Virus record (IMG/VR): IMGVR_UViG_3300043570_004326
Location: 1-34,376 of that record
DNA: 34,376 bases
Strand: one strand, 5' to 3'
From: a virus
Positions 8,242 through 15,469 of the stretch are shown piece by piece. The position numbers were made by a program, and so were the translations under genes. Within the stretch, counting starts at the first letter, position 1. Each line of letters begins with the position of its first letter. A model generated the notes under the pieces. The model made no database searches and had not been told where the DNA came from. It saw only the letters and a program-made list of their open reading frames with translations.

Positions 8242-8504
8242 GGGAATTTAGGAGGGTCGAGAGGGGATGCGATCTTATCCAACCAAGGCACGATCTTGTT
8301 TTTGCAAATCGCCACGCCATACTTCACGGCGAACCAATACACACCGAGCACCACGGCATCAGCCACATAGCTCACAGCCTCGGGCAGTTGTTCCATCGGT
8401 AGATGATCACCCGTGAGCTTCATCAGCCCAAACGTCACAGCATGGCGCAGATAGCTCAGCAAAGGATTCCCTTTCGGTTTTAGTAGATCACTCATTGCGT
8501 TCAT
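8238..8504 (-). CDS. Holin-like small membrane protein
   Basis: This 88-residue protein has a main hydrophobic segment at about residues 46-66 (around VVLGVYWFAVKYG) and a weaker one near 22-32, with a basic N-terminus and a Pro/Lys-rich C-terminus. Size, a probable membrane segment and the position directly before the endolysin suggest a holin, but no family is recognised. Its start overlaps the end of the winged-helix gene; ATG 8504 and ATG 8495 are both possible. Its stop overlaps the next small ORF. Confidence 0.5.
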   Translation of the reverse strand: MNAMSDLLKPKGNPLLSYLRHAVTFGLMKLTGDHLPMEQLPEAVSYVADAVVLGVYWFAVKYGVAICKNKIVPWLDKIASPLDPPKFP

Positions 8505-8748
8505 GGGCTAGGGTTCCTGCCGCCGTGATCTGGTAGTATTTACTAGATCCGAGTTTCGACACCGTGAGTTTCACTTGCTCAAGAGATACCAGGAACTCCA
8601 GAGCCGCTTGCACCTCCGCATACGTAAAGTCATATTCCATCGCGAGCCGCTGCCGGATCGTCGAGACCATCTGTGCGATCGATGGCCGCTCAGCGAGATA
8701 TTGTCGCACCGCATAGCGGACCTCTTCATTTCGTTCGGGTGTGCTCAT
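8488..8748 (-). CDS. Small winged-helix-like protein
   Basis: This 86-residue protein consists of helices followed by a likely beta-wing: IRQRLAMEYDFTYAEVQAALEFLVSLEQV, then KLTVSKLGSSKYYQIT. This is the usual helix-turn-helix plus wing order. It could regulate lysis or packaging genes, though no operator is identified. The leader on the sense strand has two ACATAAG repeats. The stop overlaps the holin-like start. Confidence 0.55.
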   Translation of the reverse strand: MSTPERNEEVRYAVRQYLAERPSIAQMVSTIRQRLAMEYDFTYAEVQAALEFLVSLEQVKLTVSKLGSSKYYQITAAGTLAHERNE

Positions 8749-8771
8749 CTTGTTGTGTCGTGGTGAAAAAT

Positions 8772-8785
8772 CTTATGTCTTATGT
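8772..8785. repeat. Two 7-bp tandem leader repeats
   Basis: CTTATGT occurs twice in tandem (ACATAAG on the sense strand) about 25 bp upstream of the winged-helix gene start. A related AGACATA/AGACACA series occurs at 22625-22655, in front of another gene. Confidence 0.6.
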
Positions 8786-8801
8786 CTGAGAGTCTTACCT
8801 C

Positions 8802-9182
8802 TCAATCTTTGCCCTGTTCCGTATCGACTCCTTTGGATCCAGAGATCAGGCCATCCAGTCGGCCAATCGATCGGTGAATGGATCGTAGCTCACTTGTCAG
8901 CGTTTGGATCAAATTGCGGATGTCCTTATCGAACCCCGTAAATTTATCGTCCACATCCTTAAACCGCGCTTCGGTCAACTTAACAAAACCCTCGAACTCC
9001 GCCCGCGTGATGCAATCTGTTTTGCGTGCCCCGTTCGGCTTCCAGAAAGCCTCATAAATTTTCGCGATACTCGCCACCGCCGCTAAGAGAGAAATGATGC
9101 CGAGAGTGATATAGAGCAAAAGATCACCGCGATCATCAGCGGATAAGGAGGCGAGTATTGGTGCAATCTTGTAAAGGGTCAT
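8802..9182 (-). CDS. Membrane-anchored coiled-coil protein, possible lysis protein
   Basis: Starting at ATG 9182 gives 126 residues. A single hydrophobic segment lies at about 18-41 (LLLYITLGIISLLAAVASI), followed by a long heptad-like region (about 60-110). This shape fits an inner-membrane spanin-like or holin-accessory protein; no family is recognised. The in-frame ATG at 9293 is rejected as the start because the extra 37 codons cross two hairpins, one of them a probable terminator. The gene lies upstream of the holin-like gene. Confidence 0.55.
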   Translation of the reverse strand: MTLYKIAPILASLSADDRGDLLLYITLGIISLLAAVASIAKIYEAFWKPNGARKTDCITRAEFEGFVKLTEARFKDVDDKFTGFDKDIRNLIQTLTSELRSIHRSIGRLDGLISGSKGVDTEQGKD

Positions 9183-9270
9183 AAAGGAGGAATGCGTGGG
9201 GGAGGGCACCAGTAAAAACACAAAAACCCCACCAAGGAACCACCATCGGGGGTGGTCGGTGAGGTAGGGG

Positions 9271-9304
9271 AAAACAAAGAGCCCCGCAGTCACCCGCGAG
9301 GCTC
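9271..9304 (-). terminator. Probable intrinsic terminator after the repressor transcript
   Basis: On the minus strand a nine-position stem (8 of 9 paired) spans 9304-9279, with arms GAGCCTCGC and GCGGGGCTC and an 8-base loop. It is followed by TTTGTTTT. It would end the repressor/DUF4177 transcript before the lysis-packaging genes, implying a separate late promoter or antitermination for those. A weaker ACCACC/GGTGGT hairpin lies at 9239-9256. Confidence 0.65.
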
Positions 9305-9363
9305 ATTCATCATCAAATGATCATAAAAAGATCACCCAGTTTGTCTCTAACAAATCATCGGCA

Positions 9364-9597
9364 TCATTCATCCATCTCCCTTGCTTTCGACACCGTCGCC
9401 TCCCTCTCGAAGATCAGGAAATGAACCTCACGAGAGAAGAACAGCAACACCCGCCGCCGCTCGTGAATGGTCCTCACCAGGCGGCATCCCTGCTTCCCGA
9501 AGTGGTTGAGAGTGTCCTGTAATTTCTTCGGGCTCAGCGTCCCCGAGAACAGGCCCGTCGTGAATGCTTCCACATGATAATCTTTGATCGTTTTCAT
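9364..9597 (-). CDS. DUF4177-like small protein
   Basis: This 77-residue protein has the DUF4177-type order: a first strand KDYHVEAF, a helix with LSPKKLQDTLNHFGKQGCRLV, then strands ending in LLFFSREVHFLIFER. The role of the family is unknown. The gene overlaps the repressor stop by ATGA, so the two are co-translated and probably co-regulated during lysogeny. The terminator at 9271-9304 lies just downstream. Confidence 0.6.
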   Translation of the reverse strand: MKTIKDYHVEAFTTGLFSGTLSPKKLQDTLNHFGKQGCRLVRTIHERRRVLLFFSREVHFLIFEREATVSKAREMDE

Positions 9598-10073
9598 AAT
9601 TCACTAACTTTTTCTTCGTCTTTTCGTTTCGCCTCCATGACCATGTCTAACAGGTCATCGAAAATCTTCAACCTCATCGCCGCTGGTAACCGCACCATGC
9701 CATCCATGGTGTGCGCCGCGATCTCCCACAGATCATCGGATTCCGCGTGCACCATCGCCTCCTGCACACTCTGCGTGATCGCCCTCGTCACCTTGTATTC
9801 CGGCACATATTCACTCACCACACCATCATCCATTTCAGGCATTTTCATCTCTCCCGTGCCAAAAATTAACCAACTATACCGCACGGATAATTCCGCCGCT
9901 AGCTTGCCAGCATACTGATGATCAGGCACCCGTCCACCCAGCCAACGGCTTATAGTTACAGGGCTAACGCCTATTCGTAGCGCAAGGTTTCCCTTGCTAT
10001 GGGGGTAGCATTCCAAAGCCTTTTTTAACCTTGCGGAAAAAAGTTTGCTTTGTTGGTTAAATTTCTCTTGCAT
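9594..10073 (-). CDS. Phage repressor, XRE-type helix-turn-helix
   Basis: This 159-residue protein has an XRE/Cro-type HTH at about residues 12-65 (NLALRIGVSPVTISRWLGGRVPD) and a helical C-terminal part that may mediate oligomerisation. No S24 peptidase Ser-Lys motif is visible, so LexA-like self-cleavage is not expected. The position fits a Mu c-type lysogeny repressor: first gene on the left, divergent from a Ner/Cro-like gene. Three TTGGTTAA-type motifs lie in and just upstream of the gene (9863, 10052, 10083) and may be its operators. A TATAAT sits only one base from the ATG, too close for a normal -10 box. Confidence 0.8.
   Translation of the reverse strand: MQEKFNQQSKLFSARLKKALECYPHSKGNLALRIGVSPVTISRWLGGRVPDHQYAGKLAAELSVRYSWLIFGTGEMKMPEMDDGVVSEYVPEYKVTRAITQSVQEAMVHAESDDLWEIAAHTMDGMVRLPAAMRLKIFDDLLDMVMEAKRKDEEKVSEL
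9863..9874 (-). promoter_or_regulatory. Candidate operator copy inside the repressor gene
   Basis: On the minus strand this reads GTTGGTTAATTT, matching GTTGGTTAAATTT (10052-10064) and GTTTGGTTAATTTG (10083-10096). An internal operator could allow looping or roadblock autoregulation. This is inference from three similar motifs. Confidence 0.4.
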
Positions 10074-10120
10074 AATTATACCGTTTGGTTAATTTGTGTT
10101 CGTTCGTTCGCACACGAACG
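10050..10120. promoter_or_regulatory. Divergent early control region with operator-like repeats
   Basis: The region between the repressor and the Ner-like gene holds two direct motifs, GTTGGTTAAATTT (10052-10064, inside the first repressor codons) and GTTTGGTTAATTTG (10083-10096). It also holds an inverted repeat CGTTCG-CACA-CGAACG at 10105-10120, with an extra CGTTCG half-site overlapping to its left. This is where repressor and Ner-like proteins would compete, as in Mu. I could not define -35/-10 boxes with confidence. Confidence 0.55.
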
Positions 10121-10145
10121 GCAGAACGACACAACAGAAACTAAC

Positions 10146-10343
10146 ATGCAAGCAAAAACTCTTGACCCTGATCTCCGCCGCGCCAAGGCCCACTTGGCAG
10201 AAATGGGATGGTCCTATCGCAATGCGGCCAAGCATCTTGGCGTTTGCTACCAACACATTTCCGATGTCCTCAACGGCCACATCCCCTCCGCTCGTCTCGT
10301 CGCCAAAATCCTCGCCATGCCCAAAAAGGAGGTAGCAGCATGA
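10146..10343 (+). CDS. Ner/Cro-like small DNA-binding protein
   Basis: This 65-residue, mostly helical protein has an HTH: WSYRNAAKHLGVCYQHISDVLNG. It is the first rightward gene, divergent from the repressor, which is the place of Mu ner, a protein that shuts down repressor and early transcription. I start at ATG 10146; the open frame reaches back to 10050 but would run into the repressor leader. The next gene overlaps its TGA, and a clear AAGGAGG near the end of this gene serves that next gene. Confidence 0.7.
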   Translation: MQAKTLDPDLRRAKAHLAEMGWSYRNAAKHLGVCYQHISDVLNGHIPSARLVAKILAMPKKEVAA

Positions 10344-10567
10344 TCACCACACGCCATCCGCTCACCAGCTATCGCGTCGAGATCTACGCCCGCGCCAATG
10401 CCCTCCACGATGTCGCCATGGCCATGCCCAAGCTCCCACTCGAACGCTGGAAGCCCCTCGCCCGCCGCGCCCGCCACATCGCCCGCTTTGCCTTCACTGG
10501 CAAATTCTCCGACCGCTACCTCACCAAGCGCCTCGCCACTCTCACCAAACAAATCGCCAATCCATAA
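10340..10567 (+). CDS. Small basic protein of unknown function
   Basis: This 75-residue protein is strongly basic and rich in Arg and Ala, with probable helices (LPLERWKPLARRARHIARFAF). No family is recognised. It overlaps the preceding stop by ATGA and has the best Shine-Dalgarno of the window (AAGGAGG, 10326-10332, about 7 bases before ATG). The high charge suggests nucleic-acid binding. Early-operon position only. Confidence 0.6.
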   Translation: MITTRHPLTSYRVEIYARANALHDVAMAMPKLPLERWKPLARRARHIARFAFTGKFSDRYLTKRLATLTKQIANP

Positions 10568-10574
10568 ACCCCGC

Positions 10575-10599
10575 CAAATTACCGACAGTCGGTAATTTG
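10575..10599. promoter_or_regulatory. Perfect palindrome upstream of the DUF3102-like gene
   Basis: The arms are CAAATTACCGAC and its exact reverse complement, separated by a single A, ending about 25 bp before ATG 10625. The same 11-bp core recurs as a second perfect palindrome inside the gene (10914-10937). It is likely a protein-binding site (autoregulatory operator or partition-type site). No T-run follows it, so a terminator is less likely. Confidence 0.7.
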
Positions 10600-10624
10600 A
10601 CCAAAACCTTTCCACTTTCTCACC

Positions 10625-11383
10625 ATGTCCCAGACACTCACCACCATCGATCAATCCGTCGCCGCCCGCCAAGCAGCACTCGCCGCCATGACCCCACTCG
10701 AACGACTCGCCTACGACATTGGCCGGGACTACGAGCGAGCCATGGAAGGCATGCGCTCCTATGTCGCCATGGGCATCCGCCTCCACACCGTCAAGGCCCA
10801 GCTCCCACACGGCGAGTTCATGGTCTGGTGTGCCAAAAACATCACCGTCAAGAAAACCCACATCGGTGACTCCATGCGCATCGCAAAAGGCATCGCCGAA
10901 ATGTGCGGCATCCAAATTACCGACGCGTCGGTAATTTCCCACACCGAAGAATCTCCACTCCTCGCCATGGTCGAGGGCCAGACACACCGCCAACTCGTCT
11001 TGGCCGTCAAAGAATTCCGCCAAGATCCCACCGAAGAAGCCTCCCGCCTCTGGTGCGAGGAACGCTGGGCCAAGAACCCCGGTGATCGCGATGACTGGGA
11101 GCCACGCGTCCTCAGCGGAGAAATCACCTACATTTTTGCCAAAATCGGCATGCTCGGCATCGAGACCAGCAAGGGTCAAACCCGCCCCGATCCCGCCTAC
11201 GAAAAACTCCTCGCCCGCAATGCCGGATCATACACACAGATCTGGGAAAAATGGGAAACTCTCCCCGAACCCGTGCGACACGAAGGCATCGCAAAGCTGC
11301 AAGACGCCTTCACCGGCGCGCCCGATGAGGTCAAACGAAGCCTCCTACGCGCCCTCCAGACGCCTGCCGCCATCCCCGCCTAA
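10625..11383 (+). CDS. DUF3102-like protein, possible DNA-binding early regulator
   Basis: This 252-residue protein has an N-terminal helical region (residues about 1-100, with YDIGRDYERAMEGMRSYVAMG and HGEFMVWCAKN) that matches the DUF3102 style found in plasmid and phage proteins. The rest is helical and charged. Function is unknown. A perfect palindrome lies just upstream and a near-identical one lies within codons about 97-104, so the product may bind these sites. It directly precedes the transposase, the place where a transposition accessory or regulator would be expected. Confidence 0.6.
   Translation: MSQTLTTIDQSVAARQAALAAMTPLERLAYDIGRDYERAMEGMRSYVAMGIRLHTVKAQLPHGEFMVWCAKNITVKKTHIGDSMRIAKGIAEMCGIQITDASVISHTEESPLLAMVEGQTHRQLVLAVKEFRQDPTEEASRLWCEERWAKNPGDRDDWEPRVLSGEITYIFAKIGMLGIETSKGQTRPDPAYEKLLARNAGSYTQIWEKWETLPEPVRHEGIAKLQDAFTGAPDEVKRSLLRALQTPAAIPA
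10914..10937. promoter_or_regulatory. Second perfect palindrome, inside the DUF3102-like gene
   Basis: The arms AAATTACCGACG and CGTCGGTAATTT abut without spacer. The core is shared with the palindrome at 10575-10599, 339 bp away. Being inside coding sequence, it is not a simple by-product of intergenic DNA. Confidence 0.7.
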
Positions 11384-11422
11384 CAGACTGCCACACCCAG
11401 CACTCCCCCCAAGGAAAAAACC

Positions 11423-13270
11423 ATGTTCGCTCACCACCTTCACCAAGACTCAGAAGTGACCCCGTCCCAAAAATTCCAAGCAGTCAACGCCGTGGCCTCC
11501 CTCATCCTTGAGGGCAAGACCCCGAACCAAGCTTGCGCCATCACCGGACTCAGCCGCTCCAACTACGAGCGCTGGTCCAAGGCCTTGGCACTGGCAGAGG
11601 GGAATGCATGGGAGGCCTTCGCCGAGCGCCGCCCCACAGGCCGCCCCACCATCGCCGAGTTCACGCCAGAAGAAACCGCCATCGCCCGCTGGCATCGCCT
11701 CACCAAAGATTCACTCCCCGTCGCCGTCTACTTCTTCCTCCAAGACGAGCGCATCCGTCCCGATCTCAAAGAATCCATCCGCAACCTAGAAACCCGCGCC
11801 CTCGAAAACGGCACCCGCGCCCACTACCCACCCTCCATCCGCCGCGCCTTCCACGTCACAGACGAAGATCGCGCCGCCTTCCGTGGTGGAAAAGCCCCAC
11901 AAAACACCGAACTTGTCACCCGCCGCAGTCTCGATTGGATCGATGCCGCAGGAAATGTTCACACCTTCCTTCCTGGTCAACTCTGGGAAATGGACGACTA
12001 CTCTGCCAACCAGCCGTTTGCCTACCCCGACCTCGAAACAGGCGAGATTCGGACGGGACGCCAAGTCCTCGCCGCCCTCGATGTCGCAACGGCTGGTTGG
12101 CTCTCCTTTGATGCCATCGGCCGACCCAAAGACGCCTACCGTGGCGAGGACATCCTCCGCTTCATTGAGCGCTCCTTCCGCGCCCACGGCATGCCCCTTT
12201 TCCTCCGCCTTGAGCGCGGATCTTGGGATTCATCCTACATCCACGGCATCGACGTACCCGATCTCATCACCGGCTGGGGCGCACTCGATGCCCTCGTCAA
12301 CATCCAACACGTCTGGAAATCCAAAGGCAAAGGCACCATTGAAGGCTCCTTTGATCCCCTCCAGACATGGCTCTCCCATGCCTCCCTAGACATTGGCCGT
12401 CATCGTGGCGAGTTCGCCGCCCAGACCAAAGCCATGCGCCAAGCTGCCAACTCCGCCACCCTCGACGACGTCCGCCGCTTGGGTCTCTGGGAACAGGCAG
12501 AAGCCATCGCCGCCCACGAAGAAGCCGCCCGCATCATGAACTCCCGACCCCGCCGCCGCGACATCATCGCACCAGGGAAATACATCAGTGCCGATGACCT
12601 CCGCGCCCAACAAGGCTGGCACACCGCCGAGCTTCCCGAGTCAGAGGCATGGCGCTTTTATAGCTGCAAACGCAAAGCCACCATCGCCGGTGGCATCATC
12701 ACCATCAACCCCGGCAACGGCTACCCAGAAACATCATTCGTCTGCAACGGCGTCGATGGTCGCCACTTCGACAACGGCTACCAAGTCCTCGTCGCCTTCG
12801 ATCCCGCCCAGCCCGAGCTTGGTGCCTACATCGCCAATGCAGATCGCTCCCACCGCAACGTCAACGCCATCCCCATCGGCGAAAAACTCATCACCGCCCC
12901 CATGCACAATCGCGCCCCCCAGATCAACCTCAGCGGAAAACAACACCAATCCATCTCCCTCCGCAAAGCCGCATCCGCTGCCGCCACCACCGAATTCCGC
13001 GCCATCAAGAGTGGCAGTGGCAACAGCAACCTCCGCGTCACCGCCGCTGGCGATGGCCAAGGCCGCCGCATCGAGATCACCAACCAACCACGCAACCTCA
13101 GCGAGACCCCCGCAACCACCTCGGCGAACCTCCGCGAGACTACTCCCGCCCCATCCCCACGCGTCACCACACCAACGTCAACAACGTCCCCACGGTCAAC
13201 ACCGTCACTCCCCATCGATCGCCTAGCAGCGCTCCGCGCCGCCGAGGCCAACGCCCTCAACTCTCTCTAA
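11423..13270 (+). CDS. Transposase, Mu A-like DDE recombinase
   Basis: This 615-residue protein should cut the phage ends and join them to target DNA for integration and replicative transposition. An N-terminal HTH (ACAITGLSRSNYERW, about 37-51) resembles the end-binding domains. The RNase H-like core has D191-D192 in LWEMDDYS, a second candidate in LRLERGSW (E264) and E307 in GKGTIEGSF. The second position is Glu where Mu A has Asp (D336), though D269 just after it is an alternative. A beta-barrel-like region follows (about 405-480). The C-terminal 100 residues are Thr/Ser/Pro-rich and would hold the ATPase-interacting tail. An AAGGA precedes the ATG. Length is close to Mu A (663). Confidence 0.9.
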   Translation: MFAHHLHQDSEVTPSQKFQAVNAVASLILEGKTPNQACAITGLSRSNYERWSKALALAEGNAWEAFAERRPTGRPTIAEFTPEETAIARWHRLTKDSLPVAVYFFLQDERIRPDLKESIRNLETRALENGTRAHYPPSIRRAFHVTDEDRAAFRGGKAPQNTELVTRRSLDWIDAAGNVHTFLPGQLWEMDDYSANQPFAYPDLETGEIRTGRQVLAALDVATAGWLSFDAIGRPKDAYRGEDILRFIERSFRAHGMPLFLRLERGSWDSSYIHGIDVPDLITGWGALDALVNIQHVWKSKGKGTIEGSFDPLQTWLSHASLDIGRHRGEFAAQTKAMRQAANSATLDDVRRLGLWEQAEAIAAHEEAARIMNSRPRRRDIIAPGKYISADDLRAQQGWHTAELPESEAWRFYSCKRKATIAGGIITINPGNGYPETSFVCNGVDGRHFDNGYQVLVAFDPAQPELGAYIANADRSHRNVNAIPIGEKLITAPMHNRAPQINLSGKQHQSISLRKAASAAATTEFRAIKSGSGNSNLRVTAAGDGQGRRIEITNQPRNLSETPATTSANLRETTPAPSPRVTTPTSTTSPRSTPSLPIDRLAALRAAEANALNSL

Positions 13271-13277
13271 TCACATC

Positions 13278-13601
13278 ATGCAAGACACAACTGCACAACA
13301 CCAAAAAGCCCGCGCCGTGGCAGCAAACCGCGCATTTTCCCACCACCCCACCAGCATCAGCCTAGCAGACAACGGCATCCCCGTCGTCGTCAAATGCGTC
13401 GTCAAAGACAGCCAGATCGCCATCCCCATCAACGGAAAGCTCTGGCTCTACACCTTCTGCCATCAATTTCCCATGGCCGAGACCGTCGTCGCCCTGGTCA
13501 CCCACGCCAACGAGTCCAGCGCCATCATCTACCGCCCCCTACCAGACGGCACCAGCCTATTCCTCGGCATCGCCAACCGCTACGCCACCGACTCCCTCTA
13601 A
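13278..13601 (+). CDS. Unknown small early protein
   Basis: This 107-residue protein sits between transposase and ATPase genes. It has an Ala/His-rich N-terminus, then several predicted strands (GIPVVVKCVVKDSQIAIPI). No family is recognised. Seven bases separate it from the transposase gene. Mu-type phages often carry small unnamed genes at this point. Confidence 0.55.
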   Translation: MQDTTAQHQKARAVAANRAFSHHPTSISLADNGIPVVVKCVVKDSQIAIPINGKLWLYTFCHQFPMAETVVALVTHANESSAIIYRPLPDGTSLFLGIANRYATDSL

Positions 13602-13619
13602 CTCAAACACAGACACAAC

Positions 13620-13853
13620 ATGCAAGTCCACATTTCAGTCCGCCGCACCACCTACTACTCATCAATCGTTGAGATGGATGAACAGGAATTCAAACGTCTC
13701 GAAGCCCTAACAGGCCGCTCTGGCCCCGAGTCAGCAAGAGCCGATGAAGAAATTAACGAGCTTATCAACCCTGATGATTGGGTCGATGACTCACTCGATG
13801 AAGTTGAAGAATTTGAGGAATACATCCCAGAAGAAGAAGAAGAAACCCACTGA
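13620..13853 (+). CDS. Small protein with strongly acidic tail
   Basis: This 77-residue protein has an N-terminal beta-like part (VHISVRRTTYYSSIVEM) and a C-terminal half made largely of D and E, ending in EEEEETH. Acidic tails of this kind can mimic DNA, and some phage anti-restriction proteins do so, but there is no family match here. The gene is preceded by AGACACAAC directly before the ATG, a leader common in this phage. Confidence 0.55.
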   Translation: MQVHISVRRTTYYSSIVEMDEQEFKRLEALTGRSGPESARADEEINELINPDDWVDDSLDEVEEFEEYIPEEEEETH

Positions 13854-13867
13854 TCACTGATCACTCC
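13848..13867. repeat. ACTGATC tandem leader repeat (period 7)
   Basis: CACTGATCACTGATCACT begins in the last sense codon of the preceding gene and contains its stop codon. It precedes the Mu B-like gene. The same unit occurs at 24000-24016, 24462-24474, 28809-28825 (degenerate), 29358-29375 and 32626-32643, each in a gap before a gene. Confidence 0.8.
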
Positions 13868-13897
13868 ACACTCACAACTCAAACCAGACACAACCAT

Positions 13898-14908
13898 ATG
13901 ATCGACCTATCCCATCCCGACACCGCCGCAGAGACCGCAGACCTCTCCGCCACCCTCATCGCCCTTGCCCGCCAAATCCGCGATTGGCAAGACGCCCAGA
14001 AACCCCGCCTCTCCGACGAGGCCATGATCCGCCAATTCCCTGGGCTCGGATCTAGCAAGACCTACAAAACCCTCCGCGATGGCTCCACCACCGGACTCGT
14101 CATCGCCAACCACATCGCCAAATACCGTGGCGTCATCGCATCGATCGAAGCCCTCGCCGCACAAGCCGCCCACGAAGAAATCTACGAGGATCTGGCACCC
14201 GCCATGGATGTCAGCTTCGCCGTCACCCGCCTCATTCCATCCCTCGGAAAAGAGCGCCTCGTCCTCATCGAAGGCCCTACCGGCTCAGGCAAAACCGAAT
14301 CCCTCCGCCTCGTCGCCCGCAAATATCGCGGCAACATCGCCGAGATCGAAGCCCACGAGGGCTGGGCATCCCTCACATGCGCCCTCGCCGACATCCTCCG
14401 CTCCCTTGGCATCAAGAAAACCGAGATCCCCGTCACCAAGGCTGGTTGCATCGATAAAATCATCACCACCCTCAGCGAGCGCCGCACCATCATCGCCATC
14501 GATGAGGGCCACCACATGACAGCCCAGTGCCTCAACATCGTCAAAACCATCATCAACCGCACCAACTCCGTCATCATCATCGCCGCCATCGGCACACTCT
14601 GGACCAAATTGACCGCACGGAACTGGGAAGAAGCCCGCCAACTCATCCACAACCGCCTCCTAGAACGCGTCATCCTCCGCGCTCCATCACAAGACGACGT
14701 CGAGACATTCCTCACCCGCCGCTGCCCCCAGATCAACACCAGCATCCGCTCCGCATGCTCTAAGCTCTCCGGCATGGCCGAGCACAATGGCCGCTTCGCC
14801 TTCCTCCGCCGCGTCGCCGAGAGATTGAACCAGTACAACGAAGGCATCGACACCGCCACCATCCTCGCCTCCGCCGAGTCCATCCGCACCGAAATCCTCG
14901 CCCGCTAA
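13898..14908 (+). CDS. Mu B-like AAA+ ATPase, target-DNA activator
   Basis: This 336-residue ATPase should bind target DNA and deliver it to the transposase, giving target immunity and activation as in Mu. An N-terminal HTH-like part (about 40-75) is followed by Walker A G126-P-T-G-S-G-K-T133 and Walker B IIAID202-E203, then a helical C-terminal lid. Length is close to Mu B (312). It follows the transposase and two small genes, the expected order. The leader is the ACTGATC repeat and then AGACACAACC, with no Shine-Dalgarno. Confidence 0.88.
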   Translation: MIDLSHPDTAAETADLSATLIALARQIRDWQDAQKPRLSDEAMIRQFPGLGSSKTYKTLRDGSTTGLVIANHIAKYRGVIASIEALAAQAAHEEIYEDLAPAMDVSFAVTRLIPSLGKERLVLIEGPTGSGKTESLRLVARKYRGNIAEIEAHEGWASLTCALADILRSLGIKKTEIPVTKAGCIDKIITTLSERRTIIAIDEGHHMTAQCLNIVKTIINRTNSVIIIAAIGTLWTKLTARNWEEARQLIHNRLLERVILRAPSQDDVETFLTRRCPQINTSIRSACSKLSGMAEHNGRFAFLRRVAERLNQYNEGIDTATILASAESIRTEILAR

Positions 14909-14911
14909 GCC

Positions 14912-15124
14912 ATGACCACTCTCCTAGAACTCCTCGGCATCACTCAAAAGCAAGCCCTCGACCTCATCGCCGAGATGGAAAAAATCAGTGAGACGCTGAA
15001 CACAGCCATCACCGATGACACCAAGTCCTTGCCGACTCCCGCCGAGAAAGCCAACGCCATCACTGGGTGCCAAACCACAGCCGCCCAGCTCCGCCACATC
15101 GCCGCCAACATCGCCAAACACTAA
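14912..15124 (+). CDS. Small helical protein of unknown function
   Basis: This 70-residue protein is predicted to be almost all helix, with Ala/Leu/Glu-rich amphipathic stretches. It begins three bases after the ATPase gene stop, so it is co-transcribed and probably coupled. No family is recognised. Confidence 0.5.
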   Translation: MTTLLELLGITQKQALDLIAEMEKISETLNTAITDDTKSLPTPAEKANAITGCQTTAAQLRHIAANIAKH

Positions 15125-15129
15125 ATGCC

Positions 15130-15450
15130 ATGGACGCCGACACAACAGCCCTCGCCGACAAAGTCACCCCCTACATCAAAGCCGCCTGCGCTCTGTCAGG
15201 CCTCACATTCGATGACCTCCGCAATGCCAAACAACGCCGCCGCGACAGTCACATCGTCCTCGTCCGCTTTGCGCTCTACCGCGCGCTCAGCGCCATCGGC
15301 ATCACCAACAAAGAAATCAGCCAGATCTTCGAGGTTAAATTCAGCTACTTCTACACCATCATGCCGCAAATCGAGCGCCTCTACGCCTCCAGCCCCATGT
15401 TCCAAAACCTCTGCGATCGCATCAACTCAACTCAACCCACTGCTCACTAA
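15130..15450 (+). CDS. DnaA domain-IV-like DNA-binding protein
   Basis: In this 106-residue protein, residues about 36-85 follow the DnaA C-terminal domain pattern: a basic RRRDSHIVLVRFALYRAL helix, then IGITNKEISQIFEV and a recognition-type helix KFSYFYTIMPQIERL. The DHT-type signature that reads DnaA boxes is replaced by KFSYFYT, so sequence specificity should differ. Isolated DnaA-C-like domains occur in phage proteins of unclear role. It may bind the phage ends, or recruit or block host replication after transposition. I start at ATG 15130; another ATG in a different frame overlaps it. Confidence 0.6.
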   Translation: MDADTTALADKVTPYIKAACALSGLTFDDLRNAKQRRRDSHIVLVRFALYRALSAIGITNKEISQIFEVKFSYFYTIMPQIERLYASSPMFQNLCDRINSTQPTAH

Positions 15451-15469
15451 CAACTAAACACTTCCCACC

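Noticed and set aside
9183-9293. Longer start at 9293 for the membrane coiled-coil protein
   Set aside because: The extra codons cross two hairpins including a probable terminator; ATG 9182 gives a sensible membrane protein.
10074-10079. TATAAT as the -10 box of the repressor promoter
   Set aside because: It lies one base from the ATG, so transcription would start inside the gene with no alternative start codon soon after.
10247-11179. A 310-codon minus-strand open frame opposite the Ner-like and DUF3102-like genes
   Set aside because: It is antisense to a coherent rightward operon, Gly/Ala/Asp-rich and without recognisable features; caused by NNC codon bias.
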